From JARDZI01 sp041639705 (lineage in GTDB: Bacteria > Bacillota > Clostridia > Clostridiales > Caloramatoraceae): 17,482 nt of DNA. This document shows, piece after piece, positions 1 to 7,809 of the stretch. The stretch's first letter is position 1; every line of letters begins with the position of its first letter. The stretch spans positions 1 through 17,482 of the forward strand of contig JBEQBT010000043.1 in the NCBI GenBank assembly GCA_041639705.1, given 5' to 3'. A program made the position numbers and the translations under genes. Under the pieces are notes generated by a model. That model saw only the letters and a program-made list of their open reading frames with translations, did no database searches and was not told where the DNA came from.

Positions 1-454
1 GGTTGCAGATATAGTAGAAACTCCTTACGGGAAAAGCATACCATGGGTTGATACAGAAGAAGTATTAGAAATGACTATGAAGGAAATAAAGAGCATGGAT
101 AAGGGATTTATTGCAGTGAATGTTCAAGAGACAGATCTTGCTGGACATGCACAGGACTCAGTAAAGTATGCAGAGAAGCTAGTTATAGTTGATAGATATG
201 TTGGAAAAATAATGGATGAAATTTATGGCGATGATATTCTTATCATAATGGCGGATCATGGGAATGATCCAAATATAGGGCACAGCCATCATACAAGGGA
301 ACATGTTCCTATTCTTATATATAGTGAAAAAATGACTCATGGTTATATTGGCTGCAGAAACACACTATCAGATGTAGGAGCAACAGTATGTAAATATTTT
401 GAATGCAGAGCACCGCAAAATGGTAGTCCATTTTTAAATAAAGTAATTATATAA
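1..454 (+). CDS. yhfW: YhfW-like phosphopentomutase-family metalloenzyme (3' part)
   Basis: Only the C-terminal ~150 residues are present; the reading frame is open from base 2 to the TAA at 452-454, so the 5' end lies outside the window. The fragment carries the C-terminal metal-binding signature of the alkaline phosphatase/phosphopentomutase superfamily: ETDLAGHAQD, then MADHGNDP followed by HSHHTREHVPIL, in which the Asp/His residues bind the two catalytic metal ions. DeoB has a very similar DHGNDP...DHTREHVP segment. The two following genes are yhfU- and yhfT-like, so I assign it to the YhfW branch rather than to true DeoB; this rests on context. The substrate of YhfW proteins is not established as far as I know. 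The next gene starts 23 bp downstream, consistent with one operon. Confidence 0.8.
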   Translation, partial: VADIVETPYGKSIPWVDTEEVLEMTMKEIKSMDKGFIAVNVQETDLAGHAQDSVKYAEKLVIVDRYVGKIMDEIYGDDILIIMADHGNDPNIGHSHHTREHVPILIYSEKMTHGYIGCRNTLSDVGATVCKYFECRAPQNGSPFLNKVII

Positions 455-477
455 TTTTTTCAGGAAGGGGGGGTAAA

Positions 478-846
478 ATGATAAAAATTGTTGTTGGGGG
501 AGCAATAGAAAAGAAGAAAGTAGCTGAATCAATTATAATGTGTGGGGGTGATAGGGTAGAAGTAAAAATAATGTCAGATATTGAAGCTGCAATGCAAGTG
601 AAGACTGGAAAGGTTAATTATTATTTCGGAGCTTGTGCCACTGGAGGTGGAGGTGCCCTTGCTATGGCAATAGCCCTTTTAGGTGCCTCAAAATGTGCTA
701 CTGTATCAATGCCTGGGAAACCCCCAGAAGAATCTCATGTTGATGAGATGGTCAAACAAGGGAAGGTTGCATTTGGTTTTACAAGCGACCATATAGAAAA
801 AGCAGTACCGTTTATTTTAAATTCTATATTTAAAAAGGAGGAATAA
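478..846 (+). CDS. yhfU: YhfU-like DUF2620 family protein
   Basis: A 122-residue cytosolic protein of the DUF2620/YhfU family, close to the family's usual length (~117 aa). Its central core YYFGACATGGGGALAMAIA (residues 48-66) and the later GKVAFGF segment match what I recall of E. coli YhfU (YYIGACNTGAGAALSIAIA, GKVAFGL). The glycine-rich core suggests a ligand-binding loop, but no reaction is known. The start is supported by a strong GGAAGGGGGG ribosome binding site just upstream (461-471). It lies 23 bp after the yhfW-like gene and 3 bp before the yhfT-like gene, so the three are almost certainly co-transcribed. Assignment comes from remembered family resemblance plus synteny. Confidence 0.82.
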   Translation: MIKIVVGGAIEKKKVAESIIMCGGDRVEVKIMSDIEAAMQVKTGKVNYYFGACATGGGGALAMAIALLGASKCATVSMPGKPPEESHVDEMVKQGKVAFGFTSDHIEKAVPFILNSIFKKEE

Positions 847-849
847 AAA

Positions 850-2142
850 GTGAAGTATATTATTATGTTCTTAACAGGTGCATTTGCTGCCATATTAGCT
901 AACAGGGGAATTGCAGTATTTAACGATGCAGTTAGACCGATAATGCCTGAATACAGAGAGGGAAGAATAAAAAGAAGTGAACTTGCTGCAACTACTTTTG
1001 CTCTAAGTATTGGGCTGGTTATTGGCTTTGGTATTCCATTCTCTATTATGTCGCCAATAATACTTGTTCATTCAGTGTTCTTAGGTACAGATATAATAGG
1101 AACATTTTTTCCAGCAAAACCTATTGATAAATGGTACAAGGATAAAGAAAGTATGTTTGGAGTAATCCTATCCGGTATTAGCGGTGGTGTTTATGGTTTA
1201 TTGCTTCTTATAGGATTACAATCCTTCGTTGATGCTATTAAACTTCTCCCTGTAAATGTATTTGATGGTATTGGAAGTCTTGGAGATCCTGTAATATTTG
1301 CTTTCGCTGCATTTCCTGCACTTGCTATTGCATATGAATATGGATTTAAAAAAGGATTGCTCAGCTTAGGACTCGTAGTTATAGTAAGACAAGTTATGGT
1401 ATTGCTGGGTAACAATTCTCCCGATGGTATAGCTCTTCTTTCAGGACTAATTATATTATTCATATTTGCACTTACAGAAAAGAAGGATGGCGAAGAGAAG
1501 ACCCAAATAGCTTCGTTATTTACTGATAGAGTAAGCAATATTAAAAAGAATATACCATATATTGCAATAATGGGTGGATTGTATGGTATAAGCACTAACA
1601 TAGAACTGCTTATGGAAGGTCCTCAATCACTATTAGCAGTTAGCAAAGGGCTTAATGCGGATGCAATTAACATGACCATTGCTCGTGCATTATCATTCAT
1701 ACCATTAAAAGGTATAACATCTCTTGCAACTGGAACATTCGTTACAGATGGTTTTGGATTTGTTGCAACAGCTGGACTTTTATCTCCAAATGTAATTGTT
1801 GCAGCTGTAGCCGGTGCAGTTGTTATTTCCATAGAGGCTTTCAGCCTTGTACTAATAGCAAAATTCTTTGACAATTTTCCAGGGATCAGGAAGGCTGCTG
1901 ATAATATGAGAAATGCAATGTCCAAGCTACTTGAGGTTGCTTTAATAGTAGGTTCAATGATAGCTGCAAACAAAATGTTCCCAGGTGTTGGATTTTTCAT
2001 AGTTGCAGGTTTGTATCTACTTAATGAGACTAAGAAGAAACCAATTGTAAAGATTGCAGTAGGACCAATAGGTGCCATAGCTACTGGAATTATTGTAAAT
2101 ATACTTGCTGTAGTAGGACTTTATATACCACCAGTAGGATAA
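850..2142 (+). CDS. yhfT: YhfT-like multi-pass membrane protein
   Basis: A 430-residue, very hydrophobic integral membrane protein with about ten or more predicted membrane spans. It matches the length and several conserved stretches of the YhfT family: AVFNDAVRPIMPEYREG near the N terminus, FGLSIG-like FALSIGLVIGFGI, IKKNIPYIAI in the middle, and DNMRNAMSKLLEVALIVGS near the C terminus. It starts with GTG, preceded by AAGGAGGA (834-841), 3 bp after the yhfU stop. In E. coli the same set also includes yhfS, yhfX and a phosphotriesterase-like protein, which would lie upstream of this window if conserved. A transport role is plausible from the topology but is unproven. It is the last gene of the operon; a long hairpin begins 10 bp after the stop. 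Confidence 0.85.
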   Translation: MKYIIMFLTGAFAAILANRGIAVFNDAVRPIMPEYREGRIKRSELAATTFALSIGLVIGFGIPFSIMSPIILVHSVFLGTDIIGTFFPAKPIDKWYKDKESMFGVILSGISGGVYGLLLLIGLQSFVDAIKLLPVNVFDGIGSLGDPVIFAFAAFPALAIAYEYGFKKGLLSLGLVVIVRQVMVLLGNNSPDGIALLSGLIILFIFALTEKKDGEEKTQIASLFTDRVSNIKKNIPYIAIMGGLYGISTNIELLMEGPQSLLAVSKGLNADAINMTIARALSFIPLKGITSLATGTFVTDGFGFVATAGLLSPNVIVAAVAGAVVISIEAFSLVLIAKFFDNFPGIRKAADNMRNAMSKLLEVALIVGSMIAANKMFPGVGFFIVAGLYLLNETKKKPIVKIAVGPIGAIATGIIVNILAVVGLYIPPVG

Positions 2143-2152
2143 AAGGATAATA

Positions 2153-2200
2153 GAAGAGGTTGTCCTCGTAGAACATATGATTTTAGGGGACAACCTCTTC
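2153..2200 (+). terminator. Hairpin after yhfT, no U-tract
   Basis: A 13-bp perfect inverted repeat (arms 2153-2165 and 2188-2200, GAAGAGGTTGTCC type) with a 22-nt loop, 10 bp after the yhfT stop codon. Its position suggests transcript-end processing or termination, but the sequence that follows (AATTCAATTGG) lacks a T-run. A 3'-end stabilising stem or a REP-type palindrome is therefore equally possible. Confidence 0.5.
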
Positions 2201-2304
2201 AATTCAATTGGTAAAACTAAAGTAGATTTTTAAAATTGAGATTCAAGGGACACTTGATATGAGTTTTGAATGTCATAATATATAACCCTCACATATAGTT
2301 GTAT

Positions 2305-2370
2305 ACTCCCCTTAAGGTAGATAGGTTAAAAAGTAAAATCTGTTTACCTTAAGGGGAGTTTTTTATTTTT
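2305..2370 (+). terminator. Strong Rho-independent terminator
   Basis: A perfect 15-bp stem (arms 2305-2319 and 2345-2359, ACTCCCCTTAAGGTA type) closes a 25-nt loop and is followed directly by TTTTTATTTTT. It lies 163 bp past yhfT and is separated from it by another hairpin, so it either ends yhf read-through or belongs to a short independent transcript. Confidence 0.82.
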
Positions 2371-2586
2371 ATTAACATTAACCTTGTTTAAAGATGCTTA
2401 TATATATCCTTCAGGAGCTGAAAAAATTTGAATCATGAGGATTAATAAAATAAGATTGTCACAAGAAATTATACAAATGTGAACAAATGTTAAGTTTGCA
2501 CCATTCGCCTTATTTATTCAATATAATTATGATAACTAATAGTAACGCAGCATACCTGCTGGATTAGAAGAAAGGATGTTGGAATT

Positions 2587-3483
2587 ATGAATAGTAAGGT
2601 AGAAGGCAGTACTTTAAGAAGTAAGCATTATGGATTTGCTATTTTGGTAGATTCCTGTTGTGATGTCCCGGTCGAATATATTAAAAAATACCCTATTTAT
2701 GTAACACCACTTAGAATCAATTATAAAGAGGCATCATACAGAGATCGAGTTGAAATTTCTCCAGAAGAAATATATAAAAATTTGCATGTGGAAATTCCGA
2801 CAACATCAGTACCAACTTATGGTGATGTACAAGAAGTATTTGGAAATATGGTTAAAGACGGATATAATAAAATTATAGCAATTAGTATTTCCAGCAATTT
2901 AAGTGGCACCTTTAACTTGACTCGATTAGTAAGTGATGAATTCAAAAAGGAAGGCATAGAGACATATGTATTTGATACAAAAAATATAGCTATCGGAAGT
3001 GGAATGTATGCAATGTCAGCTGCTAGGCATTTAGGAGAAGGAAAAAGTTACGAAGAGACTATAAAGCTATTAGAATCGGAGTATGGTAATTCAAAGGTTT
3101 TTTTCTGCGTGGAGACATTAGAATATTTAAGAAAAGGCGGTAGAATTGGCCGTGTTGCTTCGATACTTGGAGCTGCGCTGAATTTAAAACCAATTATCAC
3201 ATGTGGTGAAGATGGTACCTATATCATTGCAGGAAAAGAGCGTGGTTCAAAGCGGTGTATTGATAAAGCAATTATGTTGGTGAAAGAATTTGCAGCCATG
3301 GGAAAAGATGCTGAGATTGCAATTATGCATAGTGGTATTGTAGAAGGTTTAGAAGAGATCAAAGAAAAATTGGAACAGTTAGTTCCAAATTCTACAGTAA
3401 AATTAAGAGGACAGATAAGTCCCGTATTAGGTGTACACGTAGGACCGGGATTAATAGGAATTGTAATTTATTTGATGTCCTAA
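2587..3483 (+). CDS. DegV family (FakB-like fatty-acid-binding) protein
   Basis: A 298-residue DegV-fold protein. Family members bind a fatty acid and, as FakB, present it to the kinase FakA for phosphorylation. Visible family signatures are the N-terminal VDSCCDVP (residues 21-28), the TTSVPT lipid-binding segment (72-77), ISSNLSGTFN (101-110) and the C-terminal-domain motif EYLRKGGRIG. The length is near the usual ~280 aa; about 14 extra residues precede the fold. The ATG at 2587 has an AGAAAGGA site about 11 bp upstream. No FakA/DAK-domain gene is in the window. A second, divergent DegV gene lies at 7810. It stands alone between a terminator and the two-component genes 150 bp downstream; whether it is co-transcribed with them cannot be told. 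Confidence 0.92.
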   Translation: MNSKVEGSTLRSKHYGFAILVDSCCDVPVEYIKKYPIYVTPLRINYKEASYRDRVEISPEEIYKNLHVEIPTTSVPTYGDVQEVFGNMVKDGYNKIIAISISSNLSGTFNLTRLVSDEFKKEGIETYVFDTKNIAIGSGMYAMSAARHLGEGKSYEETIKLLESEYGNSKVFFCVETLEYLRKGGRIGRVASILGAALNLKPIITCGEDGTYIIAGKERGSKRCIDKAIMLVKEFAAMGKDAEIAIMHSGIVEGLEEIKEKLEQLVPNSTVKLRGQISPVLGVHVGPGLIGIVIYLMS

Positions 3484-3540
3484 AGGATAACTATTATTTT
3501 AGATGATAAAGCATATATAGTAAAATAAATATAGATGTTA

Positions 3541-3569
3541 TTGAAGTACAAAAGGTTAAATATTATATA
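3541..3569 (+). promoter_or_regulatory. Candidate sigma-A promoter for the two-component genes
   Basis: TTGAAG (3541-3546), a 17-bp spacer, then TATATA (3564-3569) upstream of the response regulator. Both hexamers match consensus at only four positions and the region is AT-rich, so this is only a candidate. Confidence 0.35.
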
Positions 3570-3633
3570 GACAATTATGCGGGATGTGACACTTGATAAA
3601 GGCAAATATTGATAAAAGATAGGAGAGTATAAA

Positions 3634-4320
3634 ATGGCACATATTCTGATATGCGATGATGATATGGCAGTTCACAGCTCCCTTGGCATCTATTTGGAAG
3701 CCGATAATTTTTCATATACAAGCGTATATGATGGAAAGGTAGCCTTGCAAAAGGCATTAGCTGGTAAGTTTGACCTTATTATTTTAGATATTATGATGCC
3801 ATACTTATCGGGAATTGAGGTATGCAAAGAAATACGAAAAGTATCTAAAGTCCCCATTATTATGCTTACAGCAAAAGGAGAAGAAATTGACATTCTTCTT
3901 GGACTTGAACTGGGAGCTGATGATTACATTGTGAAACCTTTTAATCCAAGGGAAGTGATTGCAAGAGTTAAGACAGTACTTAGAAGATTAGAAGATATAA
4001 ATGTAAGGAAGACAGCATCAATTATTAAATTCCATGACATTGAAGTTAATATTTCCAGCTATAAATTATTTTTAAATAATATTTCAATTAGTGCGACTCC
4101 AAAGGAAATAGAAATATTATTTATGCTGTTGTCTAATCCAGGAGTGACACTTTCAAGAGACGAAATATTAGATAAGATATGGGGTGCAGATTATACATAT
4201 GTAGATAGGAGAACTATTGATACTCATATTAATAGAATTCGGTCCCATCTGCCAAGGAGTTATGCAGAACACATTAAATCTGTTTATGGGGTTGGATACA
4301 AATTTGAGGAAGAAATATGA
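3634..4320 (+). CDS. OmpR/PhoB-family response regulator
   Basis: A 228-residue DNA-binding response regulator. The receiver domain (about 1-118) shows the acidic pocket D8-D9, the phosphoacceptor D52 in LILDIMMP-type context (IILDIMMPYLSG), T79 and K101 in IVKPF. The C-terminal winged helix (about 130-226) has the family's features ATPKEIEILFMLLSNPG, LSRDEILDKIWG, DRRTIDTHINRIR and VYGVGYKF. All phosphorylation residues are intact. A ribosome binding site, AGGAGAG, lies just upstream. The stop codon overlaps the kinase start (ATGA, 4317-4320), so the two are translationally coupled and form a cognate pair. The target genes cannot be deduced; neighbouring genes are candidates only by position. 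Confidence 0.95.
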   Translation: MAHILICDDDMAVHSSLGIYLEADNFSYTSVYDGKVALQKALAGKFDLIILDIMMPYLSGIEVCKEIRKVSKVPIIMLTAKGEEIDILLGLELGADDYIVKPFNPREVIARVKTVLRRLEDINVRKTASIIKFHDIEVNISSYKLFLNNISISATPKEIEILFMLLSNPGVTLSRDEILDKIWGADYTYVDRRTIDTHINRIRSHLPRSYAEHIKSVYGVGYKFEEEI

Positions 4321-5735
4321 AGGATAGACAGCAATATTTAAATGTAAAAAGCTCCTATGTAAAGATTATTTTTATAGCAATGATGGTTTTTATATTAATT
4401 TCAATGGGACTAACAATTGCATTGTATAGGTTTTATGGAAACTATATAGAAGGCAGGTTCTTCCTTACTAATCGAATAATTTTTGGGGTGAATACAGGAG
4501 TTCTTGGAGCCTTGTTTATTGCTTTAGTCGTTTTGCTTCCAATTGCTTCACTTGCATCCAAGAAAATGGCTAGCCCATTGGTTGAGATGAAAAAAGTTGC
4601 AATTGCTATGTCAGAGGGAGATTTTTCTATTCGTGCAAAGGGTAATTACAGTGGAGAAATGGGACAACTTGCTGTTACGTTAAATCAATTGGCAGCTGAG
4701 CTTTCTAAAACAATTAGTTCACTTACAATCGAAGGAAACTTGCTGAAGCAAATACTTAACTCCATGGGTGATGGGTTACTTGGATTTGATTTAAATCAAA
4801 AGGTCAATCTTAGAAACCGTGCTTTCGAAAAGATGTTTAATATAGAAAATGGCATAGAAGAATTGCAAAATGAAGTAAGTGAAGCAATACATAAAGTATC
4901 TTTGTTATCAATTGAAAATCAAAAAACAGAAATAGTAACATGTTTGTTCCAAGAAAAAAGCATTTTAATTTCAGCTTCTCCAATACGTTCTGAAGATAAT
5001 AACATTGTTGGAACCGTACTTCTTTTTCATGATGTTACCGAAGCTATTCGGCTTGAACAAACTAGAAGGGATTATGTAGCAAATGTATCACATGAACTCC
5101 GTTCTCCATTGACATCTGTAAAAGGGTTGATTATTCCTCTAAAAGAGGGGATGGTAAAGGATGAAGAGAAGAAAAACCATTTTTATGAAATTATTTATAA
5201 CGAAGTTGAAAGATTAAACAGATTGGTAAATGATTTGTTTGAATTATCAAGATTGCAGTCAAGACACAATCCCTTTGAAATGCAAACCGTTGATGTTTTA
5301 AATATACTATATGATCAGCAGGATAAATTTGAAATGCTAGCAGAAGAAAAAAACATAAGGATAATTGTAAAAAATAGTGAATACCCAATATATGCAAATG
5401 GGAATATCGATCGTATAGATCAAGTCTTGACCATTTTAATTGATAATGCACTGAAATTTGCTGGGTGGAACAGCACTATTACACAATCTGCTAAGAAGGA
5501 GCATGGGAAAACTATAATTTCTATACACAACACTGGGTCAAAAATTAAGCAAGAAGAATTGTCCCTAATATTTGATCGCTTTTATAAAGTAGATAAGGCA
5601 CATACAGAGGAAGGCGCCGGCCTAGGATTATCTATAGCAAAGGAAGTAATTACTAGAATGAATGGAAACATTTATGCCAGAAGTGATGGAATAAATGAAA
5701 CATCTTTTATTTTTGAGCTAGAGTCTGATGACTAA
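4317..5735 (+). CDS. Membrane sensor histidine kinase (HAMP-PAS-HisKA-HATPase)
   Basis: A 472-residue sensor kinase partnering the regulator directly upstream. Domains in order: TM1 (about 14-38), a very short outside loop (about 39-53), TM2 (about 54-80), HAMP (81-133), PAS-like (137-243), HisKA with phosphoacceptor His259 in VSHELRSPLTS, and an ATPase domain with N-box IDNALKF (N377), F-box FDRFYKVDKA and G2 box GAGLGLSIAK (433-442). The G1 box is degenerate: HNTGSKI (404-410) replaces the usual DxGxGI, so the nucleotide-contacting Asp is Asn and the second Gly is Lys. The tiny external loop argues against binding a large ligand outside the cell; sensing within the membrane or by the cytosolic PAS domain is more likely. 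The stimulus is unknown. Confidence 0.94.
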   Translation: MKDRQQYLNVKSSYVKIIFIAMMVFILISMGLTIALYRFYGNYIEGRFFLTNRIIFGVNTGVLGALFIALVVLLPIASLASKKMASPLVEMKKVAIAMSEGDFSIRAKGNYSGEMGQLAVTLNQLAAELSKTISSLTIEGNLLKQILNSMGDGLLGFDLNQKVNLRNRAFEKMFNIENGIEELQNEVSEAIHKVSLLSIENQKTEIVTCLFQEKSILISASPIRSEDNNIVGTVLLFHDVTEAIRLEQTRRDYVANVSHELRSPLTSVKGLIIPLKEGMVKDEEKKNHFYEIIYNEVERLNRLVNDLFELSRLQSRHNPFEMQTVDVLNILYDQQDKFEMLAEEKNIRIIVKNSEYPIYANGNIDRIDQVLTILIDNALKFAGWNSTITQSAKKEHGKTIISIHNTGSKIKQEELSLIFDRFYKVDKAHTEEGAGLGLSIAKEVITRMNGNIYARSDGINETSFIFELESDD

Positions 5736-5838
5736 ATTGAAAGGGAAATTCTTTGTACAATAATTCTCTATGCATTTCATAACTAGAGCCCCACTTCTTA
5801 TCACAAAACAGGTAGAAAATCCCTAGGAGGACAATCTC

Positions 5839-6573
5839 ATGAAAGAAAACAAATATGATGATGTAAAATTTTTTAGTCAATATAGCAAGATGACTCGCTC
5901 AATTAATGGACTAGAAGGTGCTGGAGAATGGCAAGTGTTTAAAAATATGATGCCAGATTTAAAGGGTAAGCGTGTTTTAGATTTAGGATGTGGTTTCGGA
6001 TGGCATTGCCTGTATGCAGTTGAACAAGGCGCAAAGTCTGTAATTGGTATTGATATATCTGAAAGAATGTTAAATGAGGCACGGAAAAAGACAGAATCAT
6101 CACTTGTTGAATATGTTCGAAAACCGATTGAGGACATTGACTATCTCCCTAATACATTTGATGTGGTTATCAGCTCTTTGGTTTTTCACTATATCGAATC
6201 ATTTGGTGATATTTGCGACAAGGTTAATCATTGTCTTATAAGTGGGGGAGACTTTGTGTTCTCAGTTGAACACCCAATTTTTACTGCCTATGGAGGGCAG
6301 GATTGGTTTTATGATGGACAGGGCAATCGACTTCACTGGCCAGTTGATAAATATTTTATCGAAGGAATACGTAAAGCTAATTTTTTAGGCGAAGAAGTTA
6401 TGAAATACCATAAAACATTGACAACTTATGTGAAGGGTCTTATCAAAGCTGGATTTGAGATAACAGGGCTTGTAGAGCCTGAACCCAATGAACACCTACT
6501 AAAAACCAATCCTAAAATGCTGGATGAATTGCGTCGACCTATGATGCTGCTTGTATCGGCAAGAAAAAGGTAA
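5839..6573 (+). CDS. Class I SAM-dependent methyltransferase
   Basis: A 244-residue Rossmann-fold methyltransferase of the Methyltransf_11/25 type. SAM-binding motif I is VLDLGCGFG (46-54), followed by the acidic residue at the end of strand beta-2 (VIGIDIS, D72). A motif II/III-like stretch, TFDVVISSLVFHYIE, starts near 107, and VEHPIFTAYGGQDW lies in the substrate-facing part. The substrate cannot be read from sequence; it could be a small molecule or a quinone/tRNA-like target. The start is fixed by AGGAGG (5825-5830), 8 bp before the ATG. It sits 103 bp after the kinase gene with no clear terminator between them, so weak co-transcription is possible. Confidence 0.9.
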   Translation: MKENKYDDVKFFSQYSKMTRSINGLEGAGEWQVFKNMMPDLKGKRVLDLGCGFGWHCLYAVEQGAKSVIGIDISERMLNEARKKTESSLVEYVRKPIEDIDYLPNTFDVVISSLVFHYIESFGDICDKVNHCLISGGDFVFSVEHPIFTAYGGQDWFYDGQGNRLHWPVDKYFIEGIRKANFLGEEVMKYHKTLTTYVKGLIKAGFEITGLVEPEPNEHLLKTNPKMLDELRRPMMLLVSARKR

Positions 6574-6642
6574 TGAATTGAAACCCATATTTGAAGCAAA
6601 GTACATACTTAAGATCAGGGTTGAAACCTTTGTCGGACCTCA

Positions 6643-6657
6643 TAAGTAACCGTCCCC
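6643..6657 (-). repeat. REP-like sequence, copy A
   Basis: The plus strand reads TAAGTAACCGTCCCC, so the minus strand reads GGGGACGGTTACTTA. It matches copy B (7601-7617) at 14 of 15 positions and is related to copy C and to the ends of the RAYT element near 14932-15142. It lies between the methyltransferase and the convergent M15 peptidase gene. Confidence 0.55.
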
Positions 6658-6691
6658 TTTCATTACCCTTTCACCCCTTCAATATTTCCTC

Positions 6692-7345
6692 TTAAATTAT
6701 TTGAACATAGTGAGCTGCTACCCACTGTTCATTAGCCTTGTTAACCAAATACCATTCAATATCTTCATTTTTACACTTTGCATATATGCTAAAAGGCTCA
6801 TTTATACCCTTCCTTAATTTATTTCCAGTTTTTGCGGAATTACTGGGTTTACTGCATAAGTCTAATGTTGCAGTATTTTTTAGCATACCTTTTGCAATGG
6901 GCTGCAAATCATAGGTCATAATATTAATCATCTCACTTTCTTCTGGAAATTTCGGTCTCTTGCCTGCTCTCAGCTCTGTGCTGTTTAGCCCTTGAGTATA
7001 TTGAAAGTGGGGCTTATCTATTATACTTTTCCAGTCTCCACCCCACTCAAGTCCCAGGCTTTTGCCAAGGGCTCCGATTTTATTCCATTGTCCCTGGTTA
7101 TCCCAGACGGCTTTTCCATTAACTATAGGAACAACATCAAATGCCAAACCAAAACCATGTGCTCCTACAAGTGGAGTATTTGTGCTTCCTGGTACTTTTT
7201 CATATAAGTATCTTTGATATTCAGAATCCCTAAGGGTTGAGGTAACTATAATTTCTATTCCTTCACTTTTGCATAGTTCAATGAGTTTATAACATAAGCT
7301 TGCTACATAAGTATTAAGGTCAGATATTTTTCTACTATTTAACAT
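6692..7345 (-). CDS. M15-family peptidoglycan peptidase with SH3-like tail
   Basis: A 217-residue zinc peptidase of the VanY/endolysin-like M15 group, which cleaves peptide cross-bridges or stem peptides (L-Ala-D-Glu or D-Ala-D-Ala bonds). Zinc ligands are visible as H63 and D70 in GAHGFGLAFDV and H113 in DKPHFQ; the LEWGGDW segment (99-105) is also typical. A C-terminal segment (about 143-217), ending WYLVNKANEQWVAAHYVQII, looks like a bacterial SH3 wall-binding domain. There is no signal peptide, which together with the architecture resembles phage endolysins and so suggests a prophage relic or recruited lysin. AAAGAGGTGG precedes the start on the minus strand. The gene is oriented against its neighbours and flanked by REP-like copies A and B. 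Exact bond specificity is not readable. Confidence 0.88.
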   Translation of the reverse strand: MLNSRKISDLNTYVASLCYKLIELCKSEGIEIIVTSTLRDSEYQRYLYEKVPGSTNTPLVGAHGFGLAFDVVPIVNGKAVWDNQGQWNKIGALGKSLGLEWGGDWKSIIDKPHFQYTQGLNSTELRAGKRPKFPEESEMINIMTYDLQPIAKGMLKNTATLDLCSKPSNSAKTGNKLRKGINEPFSIYAKCKNEDIEWYLVNKANEQWVAAHYVQII

Positions 7346-7394
7346 TTATACCACCTCTTTCTATATTTTCTAATTTATAAATTCTCCTATAATA

Positions 7395-7529
7395 TTATTG
7401 ACTGCAGTCAGCTACTTTTGCAGCCATTTCAGATGATGCAAAATGCATAGACTTTTTTATATGCTTTTCAGTCATCTTTTCTCGATTTAATATATCCCAA
7501 ATCTCATAATAAGGTGCTAGTTTGTACAT
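7395..7529 (-). pseudogene. Short coding-like remnant upstream of the M15 gene
   Basis: A 44-codon minus-strand reading frame from ATG 7529 to TAA 7395. It encodes a charged, amphipathic peptide starting MYKLAPYYEIWDIL and ending AAKVADCSQ. In the same frame upstream of the ATG, codons read LGKVNGWSKKE back to a stop near 7580, which also looks protein-like, so this may be the decayed 3' end of a longer gene. A weak GGAG lies 11 bp before the ATG. I do not recognise the family. It ends 49 bp before the M15 gene on the same strand and could be part of the same imported (for example phage) segment. Confidence 0.35.
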
Positions 7530-7600
7530 TTCTTTTTTACTCCATCCATTTACTTTCCCTAGTTTATAGATTGTTAGTAGGTGAGAAGTTTATATATGAA

Positions 7601-7617
7601 TTAAGTAACTGTCCCCT
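7601..7617 (-). repeat. REP-like sequence, copy B
   Basis: The plus strand reads TTAAGTAACTGTCCCCT. It has the same orientation as copy A and is inverted relative to copy C (8652-8668), which matches it at 14 of 17 positions. Copies A and B bracket the M15 gene and its upstream remnant; copies B and C bracket the second degV gene. Confidence 0.55.
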
Positions 7618-7809
7618 ATTTGTTAAATTTCAACCATTTGCTTTGACAGAACTAAATTTTTTTTGATAGCAGGAAATTTTGCTGTCATTAGAGAATATTG
7701 GAATAAGGGTAGGTTTAGGTAAACTTGAGCATAAATATAAAATATTAATTACATACTATGAAAAATTTTAACAGAATTTTATAATACTGCATAAGCAAGG
7801 AGGGATAAC

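Larger units (their letters stand above)
2143..2586. other. 444-bp intergenic region between yhfT and degV
   Basis: No credible coding sequence. It contains a 13-bp perfect hairpin at 2153-2200, a classical terminator at 2305-2370, and an AT-rich stretch leading to the degV ribosome binding site (AGAAAGGA, ending near 2575). A TATAAT hexamer at 2522-2527 could be the degV -10 box, but the only -35-like hexamer (TTGCAC, 2496-2501) is 20 bp away, which is too far for a confident promoter call. Confidence 0.6.
7346..7809. other. 464-bp region between the M15 and second degV genes
   Basis: It contains the minus-strand remnant at 7395-7529 and REP-like copy B at 7601-7617. A TATAAT hexamer at 7780-7785, without a good -35 box, could be the -10 of the second degV gene. 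The rest is AT-rich sequence in which I see no gene or stable hairpin. Confidence 0.5.

Noticed and set aside
1..454. True phosphopentomutase (deoB)
   Set aside because: The metal-binding motifs fit, but the following yhfU and yhfT homologues and the ETDLAGHAQ variant point to the YhfW branch.
1191..2202. Minus-strand frames opposite the yhfT-like gene
   Set aside because: They are antisense shadows of a long membrane-protein gene and lack ribosome sites.
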